Positions 11,395 through 21,610 of a stretch of 64,000 nt of DNA are shown here, one piece after another. Both the position numbers and the translations under genes were made by a program. Under the pieces are notes generated by a model. The model had not been told where the DNA came from. It ran no database searches and saw nothing but the letters and a program-made list of their open reading frames with translations. Origin of the DNA: Diphasiastrum complanatum (Eukaryota; Streptophyta; Lycopodiopsida; Lycopodiales; Lycopodiaceae); contig CM055111.1 of the NCBI GenBank assembly GCA_029204225.1, forward strand, positions 16,849,019 through 16,913,018. The letters are read 5' to 3'. Numbering within the stretch: the stretch's first letter is position 1; each line of letters begins with the position of its first letter.

Positions 11395-11600
11395 TTGGAA
11401 TTCGACATGTCGGATTCTGATGTGCCTTTCAAAAATTGGTTGCCACCCATATTTCATGATCGTCTGATTCTAATTTCTGGATTTTTTACTTGGACATCAT
11501 ATTTTGACATGTCGGATTGCGACGGATTATGGAATTTTTGAAAATACGTCGGACGCCCACATCGGAATCTGTCCGATATGTTATTGTGTATGAAGAGGAT
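11395..11600. repeat. Patch rich in CGTCGGA/TCCGAC-type motifs
   Basis: Short motifs of the type GTCGGA, GACATGTCGGAT and TCCGA recur in both orientations. The same motif family is much denser at 31771-32076. There is no coding potential. Clustered short motifs in both orientations are typical of subterminal regions of DNA transposons such as CACTA elements, but no terminal inverted repeat was found. Confidence 0.45.
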
Positions 11601-11606
11601 GCTATG

Positions 11607-11647
11607 TTCATCAAAGGCAAGTTGGAAAGGGCAAAGGCAAAGGCAAG
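11607..11647 (+). pseudogene. Short remnant of an F2/F3-type Gag basic region
   Basis: About 41 bases encoding a Gly/Lys-rich repeat. They resemble the GKFKGKGKGKGK stretch that precedes the zinc knuckle in F2 Gag (22235-22275). Directly after it the sequence switches to the end of an F1 LTR. Confidence 0.5.
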
Positions 11648-11723
11648 TGTTGATTTCACACGTGTGGACTGTCCACTACATGTACTTGTGATCTCCTAAG
11701 GTGTGTAGATGCACCAAGATCAA
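11648..11723 (+). repeat. 76-bp terminal fragment of an F1-type LTR
   Basis: It starts exactly at the F1 LTR terminus (TGTTGA) and follows the LTR for 76 bp almost without change, stopping at the ACCAAGATCAA that is also in the F1 LTR. One base is missing relative to F1 near 11653. It lies between a Gag remnant and the accessory-module copy. Confidence 0.85.
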
Positions 11724-11731
11724 TTGATCAT

Positions 11732-13190
11732 ATGGAAAAATATGTTGCTAGGTGCATGCATGAAGGAGGTGGTTCTTCTACATTCTTTTGTGATGAGTCC
11801 AAGAAATTAATTTTTCCAGCAAGTGGAGTCACATGTCTTCATAAAGAGAGTAGATCAAATGGTTCTATCATGAGACTTGGTGAGGGAGATAGTCACAAGT
11901 CAAGAAGAGAAGTATGTGAAGAGTTCAAAGTAGGATGGACTTTGAATTATGTCATTGTGAATGATAGTGAGGAAGAATCATTATCATATGAGTCATTACC
12001 TAAAACATTGAGTAAAAGAGAGTACTTCAATCATCCTTTTATTGAAGGTACTAATCAGTTTTTTGATGGCTTTTAATGTTTTTGAGGTTTCTATTTCTTA
12101 TGATACAATCATTAAGAGGGAGTTTTATGAAGAAAAGTGCAATGGAAGATTGATTCTTGGGAAGATGCAAGGCATGGATCTCACATCTATTCATCAGTTC
12201 AAATGATTCTATGATTATGAATTGATCACTCATGATCAAGATGGCAAAAGGTTGGTTGGAGAAGACACATGGAGAAAATCGAGAGGAAAATTTTTCAAGG
12301 CATCTCATTGGTGACCTTATTGAGGTTTCTTATGGACTCAAGAGGGCTGGATTTATTAGGTTTGATACTCATCTTCACCTACTCTACTTCATGTTGGATG
12401 GAAAGTTTGGAATCTATCTTTTGATTTATGTTGATGACATTGGTGACATTGTTTTCACTAAACTTTTTGGAAATTCAAAATCAATTATTGATGAGATATT
12501 ATTGGATCTAGATCATATGTTTGAGAGGGAATATTTCCATAGGTTCAAGTCTGAAGATATTCATATCTTTGATGTTCAAGAGAAAGGTAAGCAAGTGGAA
12601 GAGACTCACTTTGCTTTGCTCACATGTTTTGGAAAATTTTCTAGTGTAGATGATGCTATGCAAGTGGATATTGGTTCTCATGGTTTTCATACTAGAAATG
12701 CAAGTAATGGATCTGGAAAACAAAGTTTGTTCAATAACTTTGATGGTCAAGAGGAAGATCAAGAGGTTGGTCTCAAAGGGCTTCAATAATACAAAAAGAA
12801 AGGTAGCAATTTGGAGCTAGTCAAGAGCATCAAAGGAAGGTTATTTGGCAAAGATGTTATGGATCTATTTTTGCAAGAGTCTTTTAACTCAAGTAAGGTC
12901 AAAGGAGCAGCAAAGAAGTGTTTTTCAAGTTTACTTTACTTGTTCTATCTCATGTTTGAGCTATTTCATGTGAATGTGTGCACATTGTCAAGATATGGAC
13001 AAACTAGCTACATTGTCTTGCAATATCTTATTGTTGGAGTTATACTAGCATTCTTGGCTGGTTTTGCTAATGGAAATGAAGCTATTGGAGGTTCATTATG
13101 TCACTCATTCATGATCAAGTTCTCAAGTGTTGAGCTATTTTATGCCAATGTTTGGAGATTGTCAATTTTTGGTGAATTCACCTTGTCACT
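11732..13190 (+). pseudogene. Decayed copy of the F3 accessory module (copy B)
   Basis: Three plus-strand frames (11732-12076, 12232-12789, 12811-13278) align in order with the 3' half of F3 (minus strand, about 48750-46900). Shared landmarks are SIMRLGEGD, the SEEESLSY block, MDLTS.HQ.K.FYD, QDGKRLV, FDTHLHLLYFML, and the DLFLQ...SSKVKGAA block. The 12232 frame holds an RT-like IYLLIYVDDI followed by EKGKQV and a THFALLTCFG stretch. In a normal copia that last stretch lies before RT, so pol pieces appear in scrambled order. Position 12074-12231 is broken by stops. No Gag start, protease or integrase is present. The function of the non-pol parts is unknown to me. Confidence 0.75.
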
Positions 13191-13232
13191 TGGGTCACGT
13201 CCCCACCCTCCTTTTGGTCACCAACTAGTCCT

Positions 13233-13572
13233 CTTGGCCTTTTCCAGCCTTCAACTCTTGCCATCCAAACCCACTTGACATAAAAACAGACAACTCACCA
13301 ACAACGATCGGACTTAACCAACTGGAAGTTCGAAAACCAACATTGAGATCCAACTTGGCGCCATGCCAGATCGGGGGTCGTGATGTGAGTGACTTCCCTT
13401 GAAGCAAGCCGCCCGACATGCATCAAACTTAACCAACTCGAAGCTTTGTTACAAATGAGTAACATCCATTCCAAGCAAGTGGTCTGACTTACATCAGACT
13501 TAACCAACTAGAAGCTTCGCCACGAGCATTGGAAGCCAACCTGGCACCATGCCAGACTGGACAACGATAAAC
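13233..13572. repeat. Direct repeat, copy 1 (pair with 14279-14616)
   Basis: About 340 bp, clearly more GC-rich than its surroundings, repeated in the same orientation at 14279-14616 with scattered substitutions. It is probably part of a repeat-element LTR. ORFs over it are low in coding character and differ between copies. Confidence 0.85.
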
Positions 13573-13925
13573 AGGTAACTTATACCACCCCCATGGACAC
13601 ACCCGTGCTTTCACCGTTAGGCAGCACATTGCCTCAGTAACGCCCTCACCAAATTTGGTCGATAGCCCTTATAGCTAAACGAACGGCAGCTATCCTTAAA
13701 TATACCACCCCTTTGGACGCACTCGTGCTTTCACTATTAGGCAGCACATTGTCTCAGTAACACCCCCACCAAATCTAGTCGATAGCCCTTATAGCTAAAC
13801 GATCGGCAACATACCACCCCAATTGTGGACGCACCCGTGCTTTCACCGTTAGGCAGCACATTGCTCAGTAACGCCCCCACCAAATTTGGTCGATAGCCCT
13901 TATAGCTAAACAAACGGTGGCTATC
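13573..13925. repeat. Tandem array, ~115-bp unit, three clear copies
   Basis: Each unit contains a CACCCGTGCTTTCACC block, GGCAGCACATTG, and GATAGCCCTTATAGCTAAAC. Clear copies start near 13576, 13700 and 13810. More diverged relatives, keyed by GGCAGCAC, continue at 13980 and 14065 to about 14160. The array lies between the two long direct repeats, so it looks like the internal region of a non-coding LTR element. Confidence 0.85.
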
Positions 13926-14220
13926 ACGAATATGTCACCCCGTACTCCACAAGGCACAGACCGTGCTTACACCAACCTAATGGCAGCACATTGCCTCATC
14001 TGTCCTATGTGCAGACGGCGCCAGGCCCGAGTCGCGGAAACTGACTATGCATACACCTCAAGGGCAGCACCTTGACTCATCAAGCCCCCGTTCTACCAAC
14101 CACCCCGATCGTGGACGCACCCGTGCCTACACTGTGGGCAGCACCTTGCACAACAGTTGTCCTGATGAACCCCAAACAATGGCCATCCCTGTGAGATCCA
14201 CATAGCTGACCAGCCAGTCG

Positions 14221-14232
14221 GCTCTGATACCA
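14221..14232 (-). other. Primer-binding site (initiator-Met tRNA) of a minus-strand LTR element
   Basis: The minus strand reads TGGTATCAGAGC, complementary to the 3' end of plant initiator-Met tRNA. Two bases upstream an LTR would end (CTACA), so the LTR would begin on the plus strand at 14235. This fits a minus-strand element with its 5' LTR to the right and the tandem array as interior. Confidence 0.7.
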
Positions 14233-14278
14233 CATGTAGCGCAGGCATCCCAAAGGGAGCCGAGAACCATGACTTGGC

Positions 14279-14616
14279 TTCCCAGCCTTCAACTCTTGCC
14301 ATCCAAACCCACTTGACATAAAAACTGCCAACTCCCCAACAACGATCGGACTTAACCAACTGGAAGTTCAGAAACCAACATTGAGATCCAACCTGGCGCA
14401 ATGCCAGATCGGGGGTCCCGATGTGGGTGACTTCCCTCCAAGCAAGCCGCCCGACATACATCAAACTTAATCAACTCGAAGCTTCGTTACAAATGAGTAA
14501 CATCCATTCCAAGCAAGTGGTCTAACTTATACCAGACTCAATCAACTGGAAGCTTCGTCATGAGCGCTGGAAGCCAACTTGTCGCCACGCTAGACTGGTC
14601 AGCCATAAACAGGTAA
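14279..14616. repeat. Direct repeat, copy 2
   Basis: Second copy of 13233-13572. It lies within the presumed 5' LTR that starts at 14235 beside the primer-binding site. Confidence 0.85.
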
Positions 14617-15674
14617 CTTGCACCCAAGCAAGCCATCCAACTCAGCCGAGAAGTTAGAGCCCGTTTCCCAAGAGCTTAACCCATTCACGTTCATGCAAGG
14701 AACACTCAGAACCACAAGCCGCGACAGATATGGTAACAACCAGTTCCTGGACCAAATGGTTCCGACAGCATACCGCTGGTGCCACGGACCGAATGGTTCT
14801 GACGGCATACCGCTGGCGTCCTGGAATACGACCCTCAGCTATGTGCCAAATTAAAAAGTTTGAAGCGGCCTTACAACTGGCACTTTTACCAAACACTGAA
14901 ACCAGAAGGTAATCAGAGTCAATTTGAGGAAAATCCCACTTTATTGATAAATCTGAGAAGGTTACATTTCAAGTGTGTGACCGACCCTAGTCTCCGGGGC
15001 GCTGGCATGCCAAGGCGAGTGTCAGGACAACATTCCAGCAAGGGAGGTTGAGACTTAGTTGAACGCTCGTCCTGAGTCGCAACCCGCACTCCCCTATAGT
15101 ATTGGTGGGATTCACCACCTCCCGTCATACCAAGTACTCTACCCAGGCTGGTAAAGCACATTTTCTCCCTCTAGGATTTTCTCTCTCTAGAAAGTCATTT
15201 TATCTCTCTAAAATTTATTGATCCCCAGGCTTCCTTTAATCATGCCTAGATCGTGTGAGGTGATTGCACATTGATCTGGGCTCTCTGGACTTCGCTAGAA
15301 CCGATCAAAGATTTTCAGCCACAGGAACTTGGCTCCGATTGGAATCTGATCATAGTGGCGCCGGGAGCGGCGCTGATGCCAGTGGCACTAGGAGCAGCAG
15401 GGGTGCTACTGGCGCTGGAGACAATGCTGGCATCGGTGGCGCCGGAAGTAAAGCTTGTAAAGGTAACTTTACAACAGTGGGCCAGCTCATCGTTGATCCA
15501 GTATCATAGATTATCACTAGGCTTGCCACCTCTCTACTCAAAGCATATTGTAAATCGTTTGGGCAGAAGTGTATACCTACGTAGCTGATTTACTAATACA
15601 AACCATCGCATTTCGGCTTCAATACACAAGAAACTTTTGATCACTTCCTATATAGGAAAAATAAAGTAATCTCC
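14617..15674. other. GC-richer repeat tail and flank, no gene
   Basis: 14617-15160 continues the GC-rich element, probably its LTR, with an internal repeat of a GGTTCCGACAGCATACCGC-like string near 14758 and 14795. 15350-15460 is a GC-rich stretch with repeated GGCGC(C/T)GG strings that would encode Gly/Ala runs. It is open on both strands and I do not accept it as a gene. The rest shows nothing recognisable. Confidence 0.5.
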
Positions 15675-15964
15675 ATATAATTTTCTATACAACAATGAAC
15701 ATAACTAGGGAAAGAGCCAACTAGGAAAAAATGAACACTTCCTAGTTTTTACATCTAGGAGATCCACTATCAGATTCCTTATATAGGAAATTTAAGCCAG
15801 ATTTCCTATGTAGGAATTGTAACTAGGAAAATATAGATTTGGCTTAAATTTCCTATATAAGAAATCTGATAGTGGATTTCCTAGATGTATAAACTAAGAA
15901 GTGTTCATTTTTTCCTAGTTGGCACTTTCCCTAGTTATGTTCATTGTTGTATAGGAAATTATAT
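15675..15964. mobile_element. Foldback/MITE-like element with ~124-bp inverted arms
   Basis: The left arm (15675-15799) and right arm (15840-15964) are near-perfect reverse complements with a 40-base loop. Both carry the block AACTAGGG, the CCTATATA(A/G)G block and CTGATAGTGGA or its complement. The interior has no coding capacity. The length (290 bp), AT-richness and structure fit a MITE or foldback element. Target duplication is uncertain, perhaps TA. Confidence 0.85.
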
Positions 15965-16532
15965 ATTGGTGAATCATTTATTCTTTTATGTAAAAAAAAT
16001 AGAAATAAATTTAACTTGATAATATATTATAATTGAAGTAAAAATTGAGCCATTAACTCTTAGTAAATTTTAAAAAGACAATTTTCATTATCATGATTGA
16101 TAATATTGTAACACTTTTTTCAAAAATCTGAACAATGAGCACAACTTTTTAAATTTACGCAAATCGTTCTACTTCATATTTATAAAATCTATGTTTCCTA
16201 CCTGTAGATCATGAAGATAGGCATACATGATATTGAAGTTTCAAATCAGCGAGAAAGGATCTGTGATCCTCTTTCTGTAATAGTAATTTACAACGAAACT
16301 AGAATATATTACAATCCGAACCATATGAAAGCGAACTGTAAACATGATACCCCTCGATTGCATGGTTTTCACAATTTTAATCGAGACATCTTGGCACAAG
16401 TGGTAAGTTGGTGTATCTTGCTTGAGTTGGACTAGTCCACTTTAGTTTAATTCTATGTGATCTCACTGGTTGATAATACCAAAATGCATTAATCCAGACA
16501 TATGATTGATGTTTTATTGACTCAAAGCAAGT

Positions 16533-17177
16533 ATGGAAATTCTGATTCTTGGCTGGAAAAATTATTTGATTGAAAATCAATTTTTTAAAAGTAGTATTGT
16601 TGGTGGAAAGGACAAGCTGCCTCCAACATGTGCTTTTCAGCCACTGCCCTCACAGCCCTCAAGTTCACAAAGTACTCAAATCCACAAGCGCAAGTTGCCT
16701 CCAACATGTGTTTTTCATCCACCGCCCTCACAGGAGGCCCTCACAGGAAAGTTATGGATCAAGCAAAAGCCACGAGCTACACGCACGAATGTAATTTACG
16801 TCAAACAAATACCTCATATGACTGCTTTGTGCTTTATAGACAATCTCAATCCAAAATACTATTACAACATAAAAAGAGAGCCGGTAAAGTCATTGAGGAT
16901 TTTCATAAATTCAATTGAACAACGTAATTATTTCCAGCTCTTTTTGAAATATCGTATCATGATATCACTCATTCACAAAAAATCTAATAACTTGTTGAAA
17001 CAAACAATTGCTTATGTGAGTACGAAAAAAATGACAAGCGCTATATCAGATATATGGAAAACTGAGCACGGCCTAATTACCAGTTGGTTAACGTACCTGT
17101 CTACTGAATTTGAGAACAAACACCCGTCTATTGGATTTGAGAACAAACACCTGTCTGATTACAATAAACCATTATAA
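16533..17177 (+). CDS. Unrecognised 214-codon ORF
   Basis: A single open plus-strand frame in an AT-rich region. The protein is basic. It has an internal repeat in residues 30-70 (KLPPTCAF...LPSQ and KLPPTCVF...PPSQ), which reflects a DNA duplication of about 66 bases at 16616-16735. A second small repeat, FENKH, lies near the C-terminus. No domain, signal peptide or membrane segment is recognisable. Upstream, 16211-16435 is another short open frame. It may be a chance ORF or an exon of a decayed transposon gene. Confidence 0.2.
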   Translation: MEILILGWKNYLIENQFFKSSIVGGKDKLPPTCAFQPLPSQPSSSQSTQIHKRKLPPTCVFHPPPSQEALTGKLWIKQKPRATRTNVIYVKQIPHMTALCFIDNLNPKYYYNIKREPVKSLRIFINSIEQRNYFQLFLKYRIMISLIHKKSNNLLKQTIAYVSTKKMTSAISDIWKTEHGLITSWLTYLSTEFENKHPSIGFENKHLSDYNKPL

Positions 17178-17461
17178 GAAGCCGTGAGAAAAGGTAGTAC
17201 GACGGTGTAGGAAGTGAGATAGTTGCAAATTATTCACTCACAGAGTTGCAAATCAGCAAATGCCAAAGAGGTAGCACCGCTAAACTGATCACGAAGATGG
17301 TCGGGCTAGAAAAGTAAATGAAGAGCTTCACAATCTGAAGATGATAAAATAGAGAAAGCGTTGATTGCTTACAAAAGACTGCACTTTCGAAACAGTCGTT
17401 GCATGACAATTCTTGGCAAAGAACGAAATCATGTAACTCGAATCATAACAACCAAAAATCA

Positions 17462-17627
17462 ATATACTTACATATTCTTTCAATATCCTCCAATACCAAA
17501 TCTCTTTTGTTTTTACGAACAACTATTTATACCAAAGGCAAAAACCAACATACTTACATATGCACTTCAATGTCCTCCAATACCAAACATCTCTTTTGTT
17601 TTTTATGAACAACTATTTTGCCTTCAT
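17462..17627. repeat. Tandem duplication, ~85-bp unit
   Basis: Two adjacent units (about 17462-17545 and 17549-17627) share ATACTTACATAT, then CCTCCAATACCAAA, TCTCTTTTGTTTTT and GAACAACTATTT, with small differences. Confidence 0.8.
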
Positions 17628-19778
17628 ACAAAAGACAATCTACTATTTCTTCTCTCATGCAAGTGTACGAACGGTTTTTCACACGTAGATTTTTTCTTAA
17701 ATCCTTTAAACTATTATAATGCTCTTTTAATTTGCCATACAAATCATCTATTGTACGTAAATTAAAACATCGCTTTAAAATAGTTTCTTGGTCTTGTAAA
17801 TCAAAATCTTCTACACCGTACACTTGTAACAAAAACAAGTGTGATAAATTAGACTTCATAATTACAAGACCACAATTGATTACAATTTAATAGAATAAAA
17901 TTTACACCAAATTCATTATTATATAATAGATCTAAACAAAAGACATTTTTCTCACTTGTGAATCATCTTCGAAAAAGTTTCTTTTTTTAAATTTGTGATG
18001 GTCAATTTTTGATAAATCCTAATATTAACAAAAAAAACAAAATACAAAAATTAGTAAAGATCAAGTATCTCTAATTATTCTAATGTATGCGCAAATAGTC
18101 TTAAAACATTGACCATACTTTCATTTTTTTTGGCCACTCCTCCACAATTCCTTTTAGTTTCATGCTCATCTAAATCAAAAGCGACTTTTATTTAATAAGA
18201 CTAAAAATTCAGAATTTATATATTGCATATTGAACAAAATACACACCACATACCTTACGAGGTCGTTCACTCCTATGTTGAGACACCTTTTCAGCTCCAT
18301 ACCTTGGTTGGTTGTTTTCTACAACCTACAATTTGAAAAACAATTCAACGCTTATGAATACATTTATAATGAAATGATATATATAATGGTAAAACATTTG
18401 TCCTAAAATGAAATGATAATTCCATTGCATATAATACAACCATCTAAAAATATGTGACAAAATATCATTCAAGTTGTTGATTAATAAATCTCTTGAAGGT
18501 TTGTATTGAAAAATGAACACATCATTATCATCACCAATCTAAACTTTACAAGTATACATGAATCTCTTATGAAACTGAAAAATATTTCGAGTCGCATGCA
18601 TCAAAGATGTATGTGGTTATTATTCTAAAATAACTTGTGCACTTGTAGCTACATCTGCCAAAACATTCATGTTTATTGAATCATCTTCCAACAGCTTCAA
18701 AAAGGAAGTGCATGGAAATTGTCCTCCTGCTTCCACTTCTTGTACATACTCCTATATTTCAAAACAACATAAATTATTAACGAACTTATAAAAATTAATT
18801 GGTAATGTGACTTGTTGCGGGGGTGCCCACGTTTCTAACCTGCAGCTTTCTATTTTTTCCTTACCTCCTGTGGCCAATTTGCATTTTGTAGCCTACCTTC
18901 CTTCCTGCAGCCCTGCTACATTTTGGCGTTATTTGAAGCCCTATACCTGTGACCCTTCATAATCTTGTTGTCTGCGGGTGCGCTAATACCCCTATTTGTG
19001 GCCACCTCATTATTTACTTGCGGCCTATGTCGACCTACGGACTTATTTATTCAATTATTCATGTTTTGATTGATGTAAGTGACAAAATAAAACTAACCAT
19101 CATAACAGAAAATTAAAATGCAAACCGTGAATATAGACCTGCGAATATATAACAATATAGTTTAGAAACTTACCATTGCATCCATAAGTGGTGTGTCAAC
19201 TTGCGTTGCACACATGTGTGCAACATCCTGCAATGCAATTTCCATCCCAAAAAATGGCTATGAGATCAAACTAAACCATCCAAATAAAATACTAAGCAAA
19301 AAGACTTACATGTAATGGAGTGCCAAGCATGCATCAATTTGCCTAAAATAACTCAATTCAATAATCATAAACAAGTAATTCTATAGAATGTTTTACTTGA
19401 TCTTGATGCACATAAGTAGTAACTAGAGCAGAAGTTTCATCTTTTTTTGGACTAGCTTCCTACAAAAGTTAGGAATTAAGTAAAGTTAAATACAAGTCAA
19501 TCACAACTTTTAACTAATTTTTCTTGCGAACGATTTTTGTATGTAAAAAAATTAGCAATTTTTTTAAAATAGTCTTACTTTATTTGAAACACAATTCCAT
19601 GGCATTTATGCATTCAAATTTCGTTTGATGAAAAAAAATATATGGTTTTATTTACCTCTATCGCCATGGAACTTGCAATTTGACTGACTGATAATTTGCC
19701 TTTCTTTTTCTCATACTTTCTTCTTGATTGAATGCTTACCAATGCCCAACTATATATGTCTTCTTCTTTCCAGATGTA
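17628..19778. other. AT-rich stretch with possible minus-strand exon remnants
   Basis: A minus-strand ORF at 17554-17859 (101 codons) overlaps the tandem duplication and is not recognised. On the minus strand, 18751-18620 is an exon-like frame of 43 codons (EYVQEVEAGGQ to AQVILE, then TAA) preceded by an AG splice-acceptor-like sequence. A CG-rich patch at 18815-19030 contrasts with its surroundings. These may be exons of one decayed gene or transposase; the family is not identified. Confidence 0.35.
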
Positions 19779-19783
19779 GGTAG

Positions 19784-20438
19784 TGTGAAAATTGTCAACA
19801 TTTCCTAGCTAGTTTGAGGCCTAAATTGGCTAAAATTGTAAATAGTTTTGGTTCTGGAGTTTCGCACGTGTGAACCAGGCCACAATGTTTTTATTTACTG
19901 TATTTTTTCAGTATGATGAAGTGTCAAACTTCATACCCTTCAAAATGAGACCATTTTGATGTATTTTGGTCATATAAGCCATTTTTAGCTATTTTTCCTA
20001 TATAGGGAATATCTAGGGTCAAGTACCTTCTAGAGAGAGGAGAGAGAGTCATCTTCCTCATCCATAAATAGTAGGGAAGTCGTGGAGAACAGGTTGGAGA
20101 AACCTTTTGTATGCTTCATTGAGATCAATAGATCATTGTCATTGTTTCTTCCTCCATTGAGAGCATTGTTGTGTGTATTGTCTTCAAGCTATTGTGTATG
20201 ATCTTAGGTGCTTTCCAAAAGTGGTAGGCTGATGTATTATGGACTGTATAATGCTATTTTGGGCCGCACTTGATGTTTATGGAAGTTTCCATTTGTGATA
20301 AATGCTTTTTGATCAAGTTCTTTGCATTCTAGGTAGCATAGAATGTGTTGCCAATTCCTAGCTTATGTAGTTTGGAGTGCAAGCATTCAAGCCAATGATC
20401 TTGGAGTTTAGATCCACTTAGGATCTGTATTTTTCACA
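19784..20438 (+). repeat. F2a 5' LTR
   Basis: It runs TGTGAAAA to TTTCACA, 655 bp. It contains a CACGTG core at 19865-19870 in U3 and a TATA-like box near 20064. About 245 bp at its 3' end (from about 20194) are the part shared, apparently without change, with F3. Confidence 0.97.
20064..20070 (+). promoter_or_regulatory. TATA-like box of F2a 5' LTR
   Basis: ATAAATA in an A/G-rich context, preceded by a CT/GA-rich stretch (20034-20058). It would place the transcript start near 20095 and make R-U5 about 340 bases. The assignment rests on the motif and position only. Confidence 0.5.
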
Positions 20439-20450
20439 TGGTATCAGAGC
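20439..20450 (+). other. F2a primer-binding site (initiator-Met tRNA)
   Basis: TGGTATCAGAGC abuts the CA end of the LTR with no spacer. It is the standard primer site of plant copia elements. Confidence 0.93.
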
Positions 20451-21610
20451 TGGTTGGCTTCTATTTATAGTAAGTATTCCATTTTTGGTGATATTTGGAT
20501 GTTTGATCAAGTTCTAGCATGATTTTGCATTGCTTTGTTGATCAAATCTTACTAACCTTTGTTTTGTGAGTTGAACTTGTGGATCAAAAGCATATTTCAG
20601 GTCTATTGAAGATCAGAGGCTGAAAAGAAACTATTTTGGATCAGATCATAACACCTAATCATTTGTGATTGTGAGGCTTGTGCATATTTAATACTAACAA
20701 TGTTCTTTTCAATCCTATTGTTGACAATCTCCATTCTTGGATGAACACTCTCCTTAAGTGGATGAAACTTCTCCTTAAGTGGATGACAAATGCTCTTTTG
20801 AGTGAGTTGTAATTCTCCTAAAGGCTGAGCAAAGCTCCCATTTGGATGAAAGATCCCCTTTTTTGGGTGAACATATTGTAAGCTCCATTGTGAAGAGCAT
20901 ATTGTAAAGATTGTCATCAATTTTGGCATAAATTTTGGTGTACTTTGTTGAGCATGTAAGTAACTCTCCTTATGTAATTTGATTGGAGCATTTGCTGGAA
21001 GGTGTTAACCATTATGCAAGTGTGTTTTCAGGTTCTTAACAGGTTGAGGAACATTCTCATGTGAAGTGATCTTAGATCTACATCTAAACACCAAGATTTG
21101 ACAAGATAGTGAAGCTAGTCTTGTGATTCACTAAGTGTGCTCATTCATTCACCTCTAAATCTTGTATTTATCACTTGCTGGAGTTTATAAACTTTTAGAA
21201 GTGTGGTTTACATGTGGTTTTACAGATTGAATCAATATCTTAGTGTGTTGATCATATGTTGATCAAGTTTGTTCATTACTAGGTAATCTTGGCATCCTAG
21301 TTTTGGGTATTTTCTAAGAATGCAAGTAAATCTTCACACCATAACTTGATTTGGTCACTTGCTGGAAAGTTTGAGAGCTTAAGCAAGAGTGTGTTCAGGT
21401 TGGTTTGATTTTGTAATCCATTCTTAGTGTGTGCAAAGTGTTGCATGTGTTTCAATCTTCCTTTCTATGCTTGGAAACCATCTAGGTTCAAGATAGAAGT
21501 GTTTTAGGGTCCTAAATCTTCATAGATCTCTTTATCTATCATTTGTTGAGAGAAAAGTGAGTGCTAAGTGCTTTAGGACAGAACCTAAAAGTTGAAGAAA
21601 CATTAGAATC
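20451..21610 (+). other. F2a leader with an antisense ORF
   Basis: 1,160 bases between primer site and gag ATG, long for a copia leader. The sense strand has several short repeats of the form CTCCTTAAGTGGATGAA at 20750-20790. On the opposite strand, 20929-20603 is an open frame of 108 codons with repeated HPLKE(K/S) units. The same antisense frame is open in F3 (50626-50952) and F2b (57582-57908). As all three copies are nearly identical, this alone does not show selection. Confidence 0.6.

Noticed and set aside
12421..12460. Active reverse transcriptase from the YVDD in copy B
   Set aside because: The surrounding RT blocks are missing or scrambled, so the motif is a remnant.
13573..13925. 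Possible CRISPR-like periodic array
   Set aside because: Units are about 115 bp, imperfect and contiguous without unique spacers, in plant DNA.
14221..14232. tRNA gene near CTCTGATACCA
   Set aside because: Only the 12-base tRNA 3' end complement is present, as at other primer-binding sites; no cloverleaf.
13225..15161. Many ORFs of 60-123 codons on the minus strand
   Set aside because: They follow the GC-rich direct repeats and tandem array, differ between repeat copies and show no protein family.
15350..15372. Gypsy-type primer-binding site TGGCGCCGG
   Set aside because: A short match in GC-rich repeats with no LTR boundary or coding region downstream.
15264..15588. Gly/Ala-rich ORFs open on both strands
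   Set aside because: Open frames in a GC-rich simple-sequence stretch; the same bases are open in three frames.
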